This document shows, in pieces, positions 45,669-53,103 of a stretch of 64,000 nt of DNA. The notes under the pieces are model-generated. The model had not been told where the DNA came from, did no database searches, and worked only from the letters and a program-made list of their open reading frames with translations. The stretch lies in contig NZ_KB891962.1 in the NCBI RefSeq assembly GCF_000373585.1, forward strand, positions 158,122 to 222,121, in the 5' to 3' direction. The translations under genes were made by a program, and so were the position numbers. Position 1 is the first letter of the stretch. The number at the start of each line of letters is the position of its first letter. The stretch comes from Streptomyces sp. MspMP-M5. Its GTDB lineage: Bacteria > Actinomycetota > Actinomycetes > Streptomycetales > Streptomycetaceae.

Positions 45669-45686
45669 TCGACAACGGCACGGCGC

Positions 45687-46112
45687 TCAGACCTCCAGCG
45701 GCCTGACCCAGCGGCTCCACTGCGGCTCCGGCGCGTACCCGGCCGCCCGCCACGCGTGGTGCGCCGTCTCGTTGCGGTCCAGCACCATCGCGTCGGCGCG
45801 CCGGCCGCCCAGCTGCACGAAACGCTCTTCGGCCGCGGCGAGCAGGGCCTTCGAGATGCCCTGCCTGCGGTGGTCCGGATGCACGGCGAGCCGGTAGAGC
45901 GAGGCTCGCCAGCCGTCGAAGCCGGCGATCACCGTGCCCACCAGCTCCCCGGCCCGCTCGGCCAGCAGCAGCGCCTCCGGGTCGCGCGCCACCAGCCGGG
46001 CCACGCCCGCACGGTCGTCGCTGATGCTGGTGCCCTCGGCGGCCAGCTTCCAGAAGGCCAGCGCGGCGTCGAGATCCGCCGGACCGCCGGCGCGGATGTG
46101 GAGATCAGTCAT
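45687..46112 (-). CDS. GNAT-family N-acetyltransferase
   Basis: A 141-residue single-domain GNAT. Motif A is LAVHPDHRRQGISKALLAAAEERF (residues about 73-96) with the acetyl-CoA Q/RxxGx[G/S] loop, and the C-terminal strand includes NETAHHAWRAAGYAPEPQWSRWVRPL, typical of small-molecule or ribosomal-protein acetylases. The ATG at 46112 is the only good start. The substrate is not known. Confidence 0.88.
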   Translation of the reverse strand: MTDLHIRAGGPADLDAALAFWKLAAEGTSISDDRAGVARLVARDPEALLLAERAGELVGTVIAGFDGWRASLYRLAVHPDHRRQGISKALLAAAEERFVQLGGRRADAMVLDRNETAHHAWRAAGYAPEPQWSRWVRPLEV

Positions 46113-46184
46113 GGGTGGATCCCATCACCGGGCACGGCGGCCTGTCGATCGGATTTCGGGATGCGGACGGCCTCCGATCCGCGG

Positions 46185-47084
46185 TCAACTGCCCTTGAGT
46201 TCCTCAAGAACCGGCGCGAACGCCTCCAGGAACCGGTCCAGGACGGTGATGTACGAGAAGCCGTGGCGCTCCCGGTGCTCCCGCAGCTGCTCGGCCATCT
46301 GCGCCGGCGTCCCGATCAGCAGCGTCGGCACCTCCAGCGCCTGCTCCTCGTCGATCCCGGCCCCGTGCGCGACGAACTCCCGGGCGGCGGCCCGCCGGTC
46401 GTCGGTCACCAGCACCTGCTGGACGAGGATGTTCCGCTCGGCCGGCCCGGTGCGGTCCGCGGCGCGCTCCTCGTAGGCCGCGTAGGCCGCCACCGACGCG
46501 GCCACCTGCTCGGCCGGCAGCAGCTCCAGCGTGCCCTCCGGCCGGCCCGGCGCCTGCCGCGCACCGGTGAACGCCGCGATCTCCGCGTGCCGTGCCGCCA
46601 GCCGCAGCATCCGCGGGCCGTTGCCGCCGATCAGCAGCGGCGGGCGGGGTTGCTGGACGGCCTTCGGCAGCTGCCCGGGGTCGCCGAGGAGCCGGTCCAG
46701 CTCCCGGATCGTGTGCTCCAGGTGGTCCACCCGTCGGCCGGGCGTCCCGAACGGCAGCCCGGCCGCGTCGTGTTCGTCCTTGACGTACCCGGTGCCCAGG
46801 CCCAGCTCCAGCCGGCCACCGGTGAGCGCGTCGGTGGTGGCCACCTCACGGGCCAGCAGCGCCGGGTTCCAGAATCCGGCGTTCAGCACGAAGGTGCCCA
46901 CCCGCGGACGCTCGGTCGCCTCCGCCGCGGCCACCAGCGCGGGGAACGGCGACGGCCACCCCAGGTGGTCCGGGACGAGCAGCACGTCGTAGCCCAACTC
47001 CTCGGCGCGGCGGCACTTCTCGCGCCAGGCCGGCCCGGTGACGAGGGTGAGCAGGTTGACGCCGAAGCGGAACGGACGCGGCAT
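46185..47084 (-). CDS. LLM-class F420-dependent oxidoreductase
   Basis: A 299-residue luciferase-like TIM-barrel protein. It begins RFGVNLLTLVTGPAWREKCRRAEELGYDVLLVPDHLG, and has VGTFVLNAGFWNPALLAREVATTDALTGGRLELGLGTGY (the flavin/F420 face) and the GTPAQMAEQLREH end. Actinobacterial members of this kind use coenzyme F420 or FMN. The ATG at 47084 follows AGGGGGCTTC; a longer start would add 21 residues without homology. The substrate is unknown. Confidence 0.88.
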   Translation of the reverse strand: MPRPFRFGVNLLTLVTGPAWREKCRRAEELGYDVLLVPDHLGWPSPFPALVAAAEATERPRVGTFVLNAGFWNPALLAREVATTDALTGGRLELGLGTGYVKDEHDAAGLPFGTPGRRVDHLEHTIRELDRLLGDPGQLPKAVQQPRPPLLIGGNGPRMLRLAARHAEIAAFTGARQAPGRPEGTLELLPAEQVAASVAAYAAYEERAADRTGPAERNILVQQVLVTDDRRAAAREFVAHGAGIDEEQALEVPTLLIGTPAQMAEQLREHRERHGFSYITVLDRFLEAFAPVLEELKGS

Positions 47085-47202
47085 GAAGCCCCCTGAGGAC
47101 GCGGTCGTCGTCGGATCGTGCAGGTGCCAGGACGTGCCGACCACCATGCAATCACGGCCCGTTCGGCGTCGTACACGCCGCGACCGGCGCCGGGGTTCTG
47201 CG

Positions 47203-47622
47203 TCAAGCCGAGACGGTCAGGTCCTCGTACGCCAGGGTGACCGACTCCTCGGCGGCCTCGGCGCCCGCGGCGTCGTCCGGGGGCTCCCACGCGGTCGGGA
47301 GGGCGCCGAGGAGGCGGTAGCGGCGCAGCGGGGTGCGGTCGGCGGCGTAGTGGACCACCGTCACCGTCTGCCGGGAGTGTTCGCCGCCGTGTTCCCGCAG
47401 GCATCTGGTGAGCCAGTCGGTGAAGGCGGCGCTCTTGTCCGGGCCGCGCACGATGGTGACCTCGCCCGGCCGCCCCACCCCTTCCGGGAGCGCCTCCGTG
47501 CCCGATGGTGCGGTGCCGAACGCCGGGCCGGAGACCGAGCGGACCGTCTCGACCTGGAACGCGCCGAGCTCGACGGTGACCGCCGCCGGACGCCGGACCT
47601 CGGAAGTGTCGTCGATGGGCAT
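47203..47622 (-). CDS. Phage-tail-tube (gp19)-like protein
   Basis: A 139-residue protein resembling the T4 gp19/contractile-tail tube family. Matching blocks are ELGAFQVETVRSVSGPAFG, VTIVRGPDKSAAFTDWLTRC, VVHYAADRTPLRRYRLLGAL, PTAWEPPD and ESVTLAYEDLTVS, in family order. No sheath, baseplate, spike or AAA gene is nearby, so it is an orphan, unlike the tube genes of contractile injection systems. It may be a remnant, or a domesticated tube-fold protein. Upstream lie a 20-bp palindrome (47644-47663) and direct repeats (47711-47756). Confidence 0.68.
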   Translation of the reverse strand: MPIDDTSEVRRPAAVTVELGAFQVETVRSVSGPAFGTAPSGTEALPEGVGRPGEVTIVRGPDKSAAFTDWLTRCLREHGGEHSRQTVTVVHYAADRTPLRRYRLLGALPTAWEPPDDAAGAEAAEESVTLAYEDLTVSA

Positions 47623-47643
47623 GGGCTACCTCCGGGCACAGGG

Positions 47644-47663
47644 ACGGGGCCGGCCGGCCCCGT
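47644..47663. promoter_or_regulatory. 20-bp perfect palindrome before the gp19-like gene
   Basis: A perfect dyad, ACGGGGCCGG followed directly by its reverse complement, 22 bp upstream of the gp19-like ATG. It could be an operator or a hairpin in the leader. All-GC composition weakens significance somewhat, although 20 exact bases remain unusual. Confidence 0.4.
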
Positions 47664-47710
47664 GTCGACAGCCCGACCGCTGCCCGAGCCGGCCCGGGCG
47701 CATTCCGGGC

Positions 47711-47756
47711 CTCGCTCGAACGGGGGCAGGAAGAACGATTCGGCTCGCTCGAACGG
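47711..47756. repeat. 13-bp direct repeats upstream of the gp19-like gene
   Basis: CTCGCTCGAACGG occurs at 47711-47723 and again at 47744-47756, 33 bp apart, about three helical turns. It lies in the 184-bp gap between the gp19-like gene and the APC permease gene, about 90-135 bp before the gp19-like start. It may bind a regulator. Confidence 0.4.
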
Positions 47757-47806
47757 CGCTGTGCCGCGCCGGCGCCCGATGACGAGCCGCCGGGTACCGG
47801 CGTCCC

Positions 47807-49270
47807 TCACCGCCGCCGGCCGCCGGGCCGTGCCCGCACGCGCTGGGTCACGTACCCGGCGGCGCCGACCGCCAGCAGCAGGCCGACGGTGCTCAGCGTG
47901 AACGTCTCGAAGGTGAGCCGGGAGACGCCCCACACCGTCCGGAAGCGGTACGGCATCCCGAGCGCCGCCTCCAGGCTGCCCGGGAAGAGCGCCACCCAGG
48001 AGCCCAGCAGGATCCAGGCGTAGACCAGCAGCGCCGCGACGGTGAACCCGCGGGTGCCGAACGGGACTTCGTAGGGCCGGGGCACCTCGCGGTGGCGCAG
48101 CCGCAGCGCCAGCAGCGCCGGGATCACCGTGAGGTACGACAGCAGCAGGGTGGTGATCGCCACGGAGAGCACCACACCGAAGGCGGCCGCGGCGTCGCCG
48201 TGCGCCAGGCGCATGGCGGCGACCATGAAGGTGGTGGCGGTCACCCCGGACAGCAGGTTCATCCGGACCGGTGTGCCCAGCCGCGGATGGAAGGCGCCCA
48301 GCGCCCGGGTGAAGAAGCCGCCGTCGGCCGCGGCCATCGCCTGCATCCGGTCGGCGACGATCATCCAGGCGCTGCCCTGGGTCAGCAGCGCCAGCGCGAA
48401 CAGCACCGCGGCGGCGGTCAGCAGCGGCCCGCGCCAGCTCCCGTAGATCCCGAAGACCAGCTGCGCGGCGTCCATGAAGCCGCCGAGCCCGGTGACCCGG
48501 CCCGGCGGCGCGGCCGACAGGATCGCCACCACCGGCAGCAGGTAGCAGGCGGCGGCGACGGCGCCGGACACCCCGATCGCCGCCGGTACGTCGTGCTGCG
48601 GATCGAGCATCTCGTCGCCCGCCGCGTTCGGCGCCTCGAACCCGACGTAGGCGAAGAGCAGCACCGGCACCAGGGTCAGGAAGCCGGCGGCGGTGGGGGC
48701 GAAGTGCGCCTCCGCCAGCCCCCGGAAGCCGTGCCGGACGCCGTAGGCCACCGCCGTGGCGGTGAAGAAGGCCAGCGCCAGCACCTTGGCCGCGGCCCCC
48801 GCCGTGGTGATCCACTTGCCGCGGCGCAGCGAGACCACGGCGGTGAGGATGGCGGCCCAGATGAAGACCAGTTTGAAGGCGTAGTCGGCGGCGGTGCCGG
48901 AACCCAGCGGGAAGACGAAGCCGTCCCACGCCTCGGCGGCCAGGAACACCAGCGAACCGCCCAGCCAGACCGGGTTGGTGACCCAGTAGAAGATCGTGGT
49001 CAGCGCGGCCGGCAGCCGTCCGAACGCCACGTCCACCCACACGTACGGGCCGCCCTCCTGCGGGAACGCGGCCCCGGTCTCGGCGAACAGCAGGGCGTAC
49101 GGCAGCAGGAACCCCACCGCGAGCACCGCGATCCAGGTGATGGCCTGCCCACCGCCCGCCGCGATCTGCCCGATCACGTCGAAGGAGACCACCGCGGCGA
49201 CACCCATCGCCATGATGTCGAACCGGCGCAGACTGCGCCGCAGGTGCGGGACGGGGGCGGGGACGGACAC
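47807..49270 (-). CDS. APC-family amino acid permease
   Basis: A 487-residue transporter with about 12 membrane helices. The N-terminal helix 1 carries the substrate-loop pattern of the superfamily (MAMGVAAVVSFDVIGQIAAGG), followed by GAAFPQEGGPYVWV in helix 2-3, VLLFAYVGFEAPNAAGDEM in helix 6, and a loop RLRHREVPRPYEVPFGTRGF before helices 11-12. It is probably an amino-acid/cation symporter or exchanger. The GTG at 49270 follows GGAGGAGCG. The first 22 codons of the longer frame lack a ribosome site. The permease fragment at 1-518 is a different gene. Confidence 0.88.
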   Translation of the reverse strand: MSVPAPVPHLRRSLRRFDIMAMGVAAVVSFDVIGQIAAGGGQAITWIAVLAVGFLLPYALLFAETGAAFPQEGGPYVWVDVAFGRLPAALTTIFYWVTNPVWLGGSLVFLAAEAWDGFVFPLGSGTAADYAFKLVFIWAAILTAVVSLRRGKWITTAGAAAKVLALAFFTATAVAYGVRHGFRGLAEAHFAPTAAGFLTLVPVLLFAYVGFEAPNAAGDEMLDPQHDVPAAIGVSGAVAAACYLLPVVAILSAAPPGRVTGLGGFMDAAQLVFGIYGSWRGPLLTAAAVLFALALLTQGSAWMIVADRMQAMAAADGGFFTRALGAFHPRLGTPVRMNLLSGVTATTFMVAAMRLAHGDAAAAFGVVLSVAITTLLLSYLTVIPALLALRLRHREVPRPYEVPFGTRGFTVAALLVYAWILLGSWVALFPGSLEAALGMPYRFRTVWGVSRLTFETFTLSTVGLLLAVGAAGYVTQRVRARPGGRRR

Positions 49271-49452
49271 AGGGGCGCTCCTCCGGGGCGGACGGCCGGG
49301 CGCCGCGGCCGCCCGGAGGATCACATCGTGCGGCATCCGCCCGCGCGGCCCGGGGGTGGCGCGGCGGGCGGGCCGTACCGGTCGCCCCGATCGGCCCGGG
49401 AGCCCGGCACGCTTCCGGAGGACGCCCTCCGGAACGCCGGCACCGGCGGACC

Positions 49453-49482
49453 TTGTCGGTGCTAGCGGATCCGCGCTAGCGT
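49453..49482 (+). promoter_or_regulatory. Promoter with overlapping palindrome for the toxin-antitoxin operon
   Basis: TTGTCG (49453-49458) and TAGCGT (49477-49482) are 18 bp apart and form a good -35/-10 pair. A palindrome GCTAGCG-GATCCG-CGCTAGC (49461-49480) covers the spacer and -10. Transcription would start about 7 bp on, at the GTG 49489, giving a leaderless mRNA. Antitoxin binding here would block the promoter. Confidence 0.65.
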
Positions 49483-49488
49483 GGAGGT

Positions 49489-49776
49489 GTGGCGAAAACG
49501 CAGTTGAACGTCCGGGTGGACGAAGCCACCGCCGAAGCGGCGCGGGAGCGCGCCCTCCAGCGGGGAGTGAGCGTGAACCGCTATATCGAGGAACTGGTCC
49601 TCAGGGACGCCGGCGAGGTCGGCCAGACCTTCGTCGAGGCCGCCGCGGACTTCATGAAGCAGTACGAGCGCCTCTTCGCCGAGGAGTTCGGACCGGACCC
49701 GGGCCCCGAAGGCCCCCGCACCGCCCCCGGCCACCGGGACACCCCCCACCGGGAAGGACAGCCGGGCACAACGTGA
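49489..49776 (+). CDS. Ribbon-helix-helix antitoxin
   Basis: A 95-residue protein. The first 45 residues (VAKTQLNVRVDEATAEAARERALQRGVSVNRYIEELVL) form a ribbon-helix-helix DNA-binding domain of the Arc/CopG/HicB type. The C-terminal 25 residues are Pro/Gly/Arg-rich and probably disordered, as expected for a toxin-neutralising tail. The GTG at 49489 coincides with the predicted transcription start. The stop overlaps the toxin GTG (GTGA), so translation is coupled. Confidence 0.78.
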   Translation: MAKTQLNVRVDEATAEAARERALQRGVSVNRYIEELVLRDAGEVGQTFVEAAADFMKQYERLFAEEFGPDPGPEGPRTAPGHRDTPHREGQPGTT

Positions 49777-50144
49777 CACTGCGCATCGATCTCGCCTGGC
49801 TCCTCCTGATCGCCGAACAGCACACTCCCGGGGACCCGCAGGTCACCGACTGGGGCGCTTTGATGGCCGCGGTCGGCCGCCACGAGGCGGAGATATTCGG
49901 CGTCCCCGTCTACCCCGCCCCCGAGGACCGCGCCGCCGCCCTGCTCCAACTGCTGCTCCACGTACCGGCGTTGGAGCGCTCCAACGCGATGTTCGCCACC
50001 GCCGTCGCCTACGGCTTCCTCGTCGCCAGCGGCCTGAAGGTCGCCACCTCCCCCGAGCAGGTCCGCGACCTGGCCCGCATGGTCAAGGACGGCACCACGG
50101 ACGTCCACGCGATCGCCGAGGAACTACGCACCTGGACGGCCTGA
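49773..50144 (+). CDS. Doc/Fic-like toxin, degenerate
   Basis: A 123-residue all-helical protein related to the Doc branch of the Fic family. The block HEAEIFGVPVYPAPEDRAAALLQLLLHVPALERSNAMFATAVAYGFLVASGL aligns with the Doc core, where the catalytic HxFx[D/N]xNKR motif is expected. Here it reads HVPALERSNAMF, keeping His and Asn but not the Lys-Arg end. It may phosphorylate a translation factor as Doc does, or have lost activity. It starts at GTG 49773, overlapping the antitoxin by 4 bases. Its end overlaps the converging methyltransferase by 21 bp. Confidence 0.7.
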   Translation: MTLRIDLAWLLLIAEQHTPGDPQVTDWGALMAAVGRHEAEIFGVPVYPAPEDRAAALLQLLLHVPALERSNAMFATAVAYGFLVASGLKVATSPEQVRDLARMVKDGTTDVHAIAEELRTWTA

Positions 50145-50927
50145 GCAGGCACCGGCCGGCCCGGGGGCCCGCCGGGCCACGGTGATGATCTCCGGCGACT
50201 CCGGGCCGAACGGCCGCCGATCCCAGTCCCCGTACCGCGCCTCGACCGCCAGCCCCGCCTCCGCCAGCCGCTCGCTCAGCCCCGCCGCGCCCAGGAACCG
50301 CAGCACGGCCCGGTCGACCCGCGCCGCCGGCCACTCCGGTCCCTCGAACGTCTCGGAGAAACGGACGAGGTCGCCGGTCACCGGCAGTTCCACCTGATGG
50401 GAGACCCGGACCGTGCGCCCGCCGGGGCCGGTCGCCGTCACCGCGTGGTCGGGCGTCCACCGCTCCCACGGCCGCACCAGCGGATTACGGGTCTCGAAGA
50501 CGAACCGGCCGCCGTCCCGGAGCGCCGACCGGATGGCGGCCAGCGTGGCCCGCACCGCCGCGTCGTCGGTGAGGACCTGGAAGGCGTGACCGGTCATCAC
50601 CACCAGGTCGAAGCCGGCGCCGGGGCCCGTGCCGACGACCTCGGGGGCGCCGGCCGACGCCGCGTCGGCCGCCAGCCACTCGATGCCGGGTCCGGTCCGG
50701 CGGCGGGCCCGGCGCAGCATCGCCGGGGAGGGGTCGAGCCCGCAGAGGCGGCCGGTGTGCCCCGCCTCCCGGGCCCGCTGCAGCAGGACCCCGGTGCCGC
50801 AGCCGACGTCCAGGACGGCGTCCGCGGCCAGTACGAGGCCCAGGTAGAAGTCGTTGTCCGGGCCCCAGGGATTGAGGACGTCGTACCACACGGCGAGCGC
50901 GTCGTCGGTCGGTGCGTGCTCCGTCAT
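50124..50927 (-). CDS. Class I SAM-dependent methyltransferase
   Basis: A 267-residue Rossmann-fold methyltransferase. Motif I is AVLDVGCGTGVLLQRAREAG (residues about 38-57), then LCGLDPSPAMLRRAR (acidic loop), a DLVVMTGHAFQVL motif III-IV, and GGRFVFETRNPL. It starts only 41 bp after bioD ends on the same strand, so it probably belongs to the biotin operon transcript. That makes it a candidate for the BioC step (methylation of malonyl-ACP), but overall it looks like a generic methyltransferase. Confidence 0.82.
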   Translation of the reverse strand: MTEHAPTDDALAVWYDVLNPWGPDNDFYLGLVLAADAVLDVGCGTGVLLQRAREAGHTGRLCGLDPSPAMLRRARRRTGPGIEWLAADAASAGAPEVVGTGPGAGFDLVVMTGHAFQVLTDDAAVRATLAAIRSALRDGGRFVFETRNPLVRPWERWTPDHAVTATGPGGRTVRVSHQVELPVTGDLVRFSETFEGPEWPAARVDRAVLRFLGAAGLSERLAEAGLAVEARYGDWDRRPFGPESPEIITVARRAPGPAGACSGRPGA

Positions 50928-50968
50928 CGCACCAGTGTCCGGCCGGGTGCCCCGCTGCGGCGACGGAA

Positions 50969-51703
50969 TTACCGTACGGGCGCCGCCGGTTCGAGGTGTG
51001 CGAGGTCGGTGGGGGTGAAGGCGCCGGAGCCGCCGAGCCGGGGTGCCAGCCAGGCCGGGGCGGCGGCGCGGAAGGCGTCCGGTGGCAGTGAGCCGGAGCC
51101 CTCGGGTACCAGTCCGAGGAGCGGGGCGCCGGCGGCCTCGGGGAGGTCGCCGAGGTTGCAGCGGGCCGCGAGGTCGGGTTCGGACGGCCAGCTGCCGACG
51201 ACGACACCGGGGCAGTGCAGACCGTACGAGCGCAGCGCCAGCGCGGTCAGCGCCGTGACGCTGAGGGTGCCGAGGCCGGCCTGGACGACCACCAGGACGG
51301 GGGCGCCGGCCATCCGCGCGGCGTCGGCGAGGGTGTTGCCGTCGTCGTCGAAGCGGACCAGCAGCCCGCCGGCGCCCTCGACCAGGACCAGGTCGTGCGA
51401 GGCGGCCAGTTTCGCCGCGGCCTCGGCGATCTCCTGCGGGCGCACCGGCGGCAGACCGGCCCGGCGGGCCGCCCGGTCGGGCGCCAACGGCTCGGGGAAG
51501 CGGGCGAGTTCGCTGAGCGTGACCGTGCCGGCCAGCCGTGCCACCTCGGCCGCGTCGCCCGGTTCGTCCGCCGCGACACCGGTCTGGGCGGCCTTGAGGA
51601 CCGCGACCGAGCGGCCCTGGCGGACCGCCGTCGCGGCGATCGCGGCGGTGGTGACCGTCTTGCCGATCTCGGTACCGGTACCGGTCACGAACAGCACCGA
51701 CAT
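50969..51703 (-). CDS. bioD: Dethiobiotin synthetase
   Basis: A 244-residue enzyme that adds CO2 to 7,8-diaminopelargonate in an ATP-dependent ring closure. The N-terminal P-loop is TGTGTEIGKTVTTAAI (residues 6-21), followed by LKAAQTG and the LVEGAGGLLV loop near 115, all typical of BioD. The ATG at 51703 is preceded by a 95-bp gap from bioA. It is the third gene of bioB-bioA-bioD. Confidence 0.94.
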   Translation of the reverse strand: MSVLFVTGTGTEIGKTVTTAAIAATAVRQGRSVAVLKAAQTGVAADEPGDAAEVARLAGTVTLSELARFPEPLAPDRAARRAGLPPVRPQEIAEAAAKLAASHDLVLVEGAGGLLVRFDDDGNTLADAARMAGAPVLVVVQAGLGTLSVTALTALALRSYGLHCPGVVVGSWPSEPDLAARCNLGDLPEAAGAPLLGLVPEGSGSLPPDAFRAAAPAWLAPRLGGSGAFTPTDLAHLEPAAPVR

Positions 51704-51798
51704 GTGTGCCTCCGAACTCTTCGCTGGTGGTGGGGGAGGGGAGGGGCCGCGGGCGGGGGTGGGCCGGCGGCCGGCCCCGCCCGCGGCCGTGGCGTGGT

Positions 51799-53103
51799 TC
51801 AGCCCTCGCGGGCGGCCGCGCGGACCGCGGTGCAGATCCGCGCCACGTCCTCGTCGCCGGTGATGTACGGCGGCATGGTGTAGATCAGGTCCCGGAACGG
51901 GCGTACCCACACGCCCTCCCGGACGGCGGCGCGGGTCGCCGCCGCCATGTCCACCGGGTGGTCGAGCTGGACGACGCCGATCGCGCCCAGCACCCGCACC
52001 TCGCGCACCCCCGGGATCTCCGCGGCGGGCGCCAGGCCCGCCCGGAGCCCGGTCTCGATCCGCTTGACCTCCTGTGCCCAGTCCTGGGACAGCAGCAGTT
52101 CGACGGACGCCTCGGCGACCGCGGCGGCCAGCGGATTGCCCATGAAGGTCGGGCCGTGCGCCAGCACCGGCAGCGCGCCGCGGGAGATCCCGTCGGCCAC
52201 CTCCGCGGTGCACAGCGTCGCCGCGAGGGTCAGATAACCCCCGGTCAGGGCCTTGCCCAGGCACATCACGTCCGGTGCGACGCCGGCGTGTCCGGCCGCG
52301 AAGAGCGCGCCGGTGCGGCCGAAGCCGGTGGCGATCTCGTCGAAGACCAGCAGCACGCCGTGCGCGTCGCAGGCTTCCCGCAGCACCCGCAGATAGCCGG
52401 GGGAGTGGAAGGACATCCCGCCCGCGCCCTGCACCACCGGTTCCACGATCACCGCGGCCAACTCGTCGGCGTGCCGGGCGATCAGCTCGCGCAGATGGTC
52501 CGCGTAACCGGGGTCGACCGGCGCGTCGAAGCCGGGCGGCGGCGCGTCCGCGAAGATCTGCCGCGGCAGTATCCCCTGCCACAGTTCGTGCATCCCGCCG
52601 TCCGGATCGCAGACCGACATCGGCTGCCAGGTGTCGCCGTGGTAGCCGCCGCGCCAGGTCAGCAGCCGCTGTTTGCGCGGTCTGCCCACCGAACGCCAGT
52701 ACTGCAGGCACATCTTGACGGCCACCTCGACCGACACCGAGCCGGAGTCGGCGAGGAAGACGTGCCGCAGCGGCTCGGGGGTGAGGTCCACCAGCCGCTT
52801 GGCGAGCCGGACCGCGGGCTCGTGGGTGAGCCCGCCGAACATCACATGGCTCATCCGGTCCAACTGGCCGCGCGCCGCGTCGTTGAGCACCGGGTGGTTG
52901 TAGCCGTGCACCGCCGACCACCACGACGACATGCCGTCCACCAGCTCGGAGTGCCCCTCGGCCGGCCGGCCCAGCCGCAGCCGGACGCCGGCGGCCGACT
53001 CGACCAGCAGCGGCTCGCTCCGGCCGGGCATCGGCCCGTACGGGTGCCAGACGTGCTCCCGGTCGAGGGCCAGCAGGTCTTCCGGGGTGAGCGGCTCAGG
53101 CAT
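51799..53103 (-). CDS. bioA: Adenosylmethionine-8-amino-7-oxononanoate aminotransferase
   Basis: A 434-residue class III aminotransferase that converts KAPA to DAPA using S-adenosylmethionine as amino donor. The substrate Tyr-containing region is HVWHPYGPM. Other marks are the VDGMSSWWSAVHGYNHP block, LVFDEIATGFGRTG, and the PLP lysine in CLGKALTGGYLTLA near residue 275. It overlaps bioB by 8 bp at its start. It is second in bioB-bioA-bioD. Confidence 0.95.
   Translation of the reverse strand: MPEPLTPEDLLALDREHVWHPYGPMPGRSEPLLVESAAGVRLRLGRPAEGHSELVDGMSSWWSAVHGYNHPVLNDAARGQLDRMSHVMFGGLTHEPAVRLAKRLVDLTPEPLRHVFLADSGSVSVEVAVKMCLQYWRSVGRPRKQRLLTWRGGYHGDTWQPMSVCDPDGGMHELWQGILPRQIFADAPPPGFDAPVDPGYADHLRELIARHADELAAVIVEPVVQGAGGMSFHSPGYLRVLREACDAHGVLLVFDEIATGFGRTGALFAAGHAGVAPDVMCLGKALTGGYLTLAATLCTAEVADGISRGALPVLAHGPTFMGNPLAAAVAEASVELLLSQDWAQEVKRIETGLRAGLAPAAEIPGVREVRVLGAIGVVQLDHPVDMAAATRAAVREGVWVRPFRDLIYTMPPYITGDEDVARICTAVRAAAREG

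Larger units (their letters stand above)
45384..45686. other. 303-bp intergenic region, CNNM leader and GNAT terminator
   Basis: No gene is seen. On the minus strand it is the probable 5' leader of the CNNM operon. The leader end contains two mutually exclusive stems (separate entry at 45513-45541). The GNAT gene begins a separate minus-strand unit upstream, closed by the hairpin at 45639-45668. No known metal riboswitch was recognised. Confidence 0.5.

Noticed and set aside
47203..47622. A prophage or full contractile injection locus around the gp19-like gene.
   Set aside because: Neighbours on both sides are an LLM oxidoreductase and an APC permease; no sheath, baseplate, AAA or lysis genes are present.
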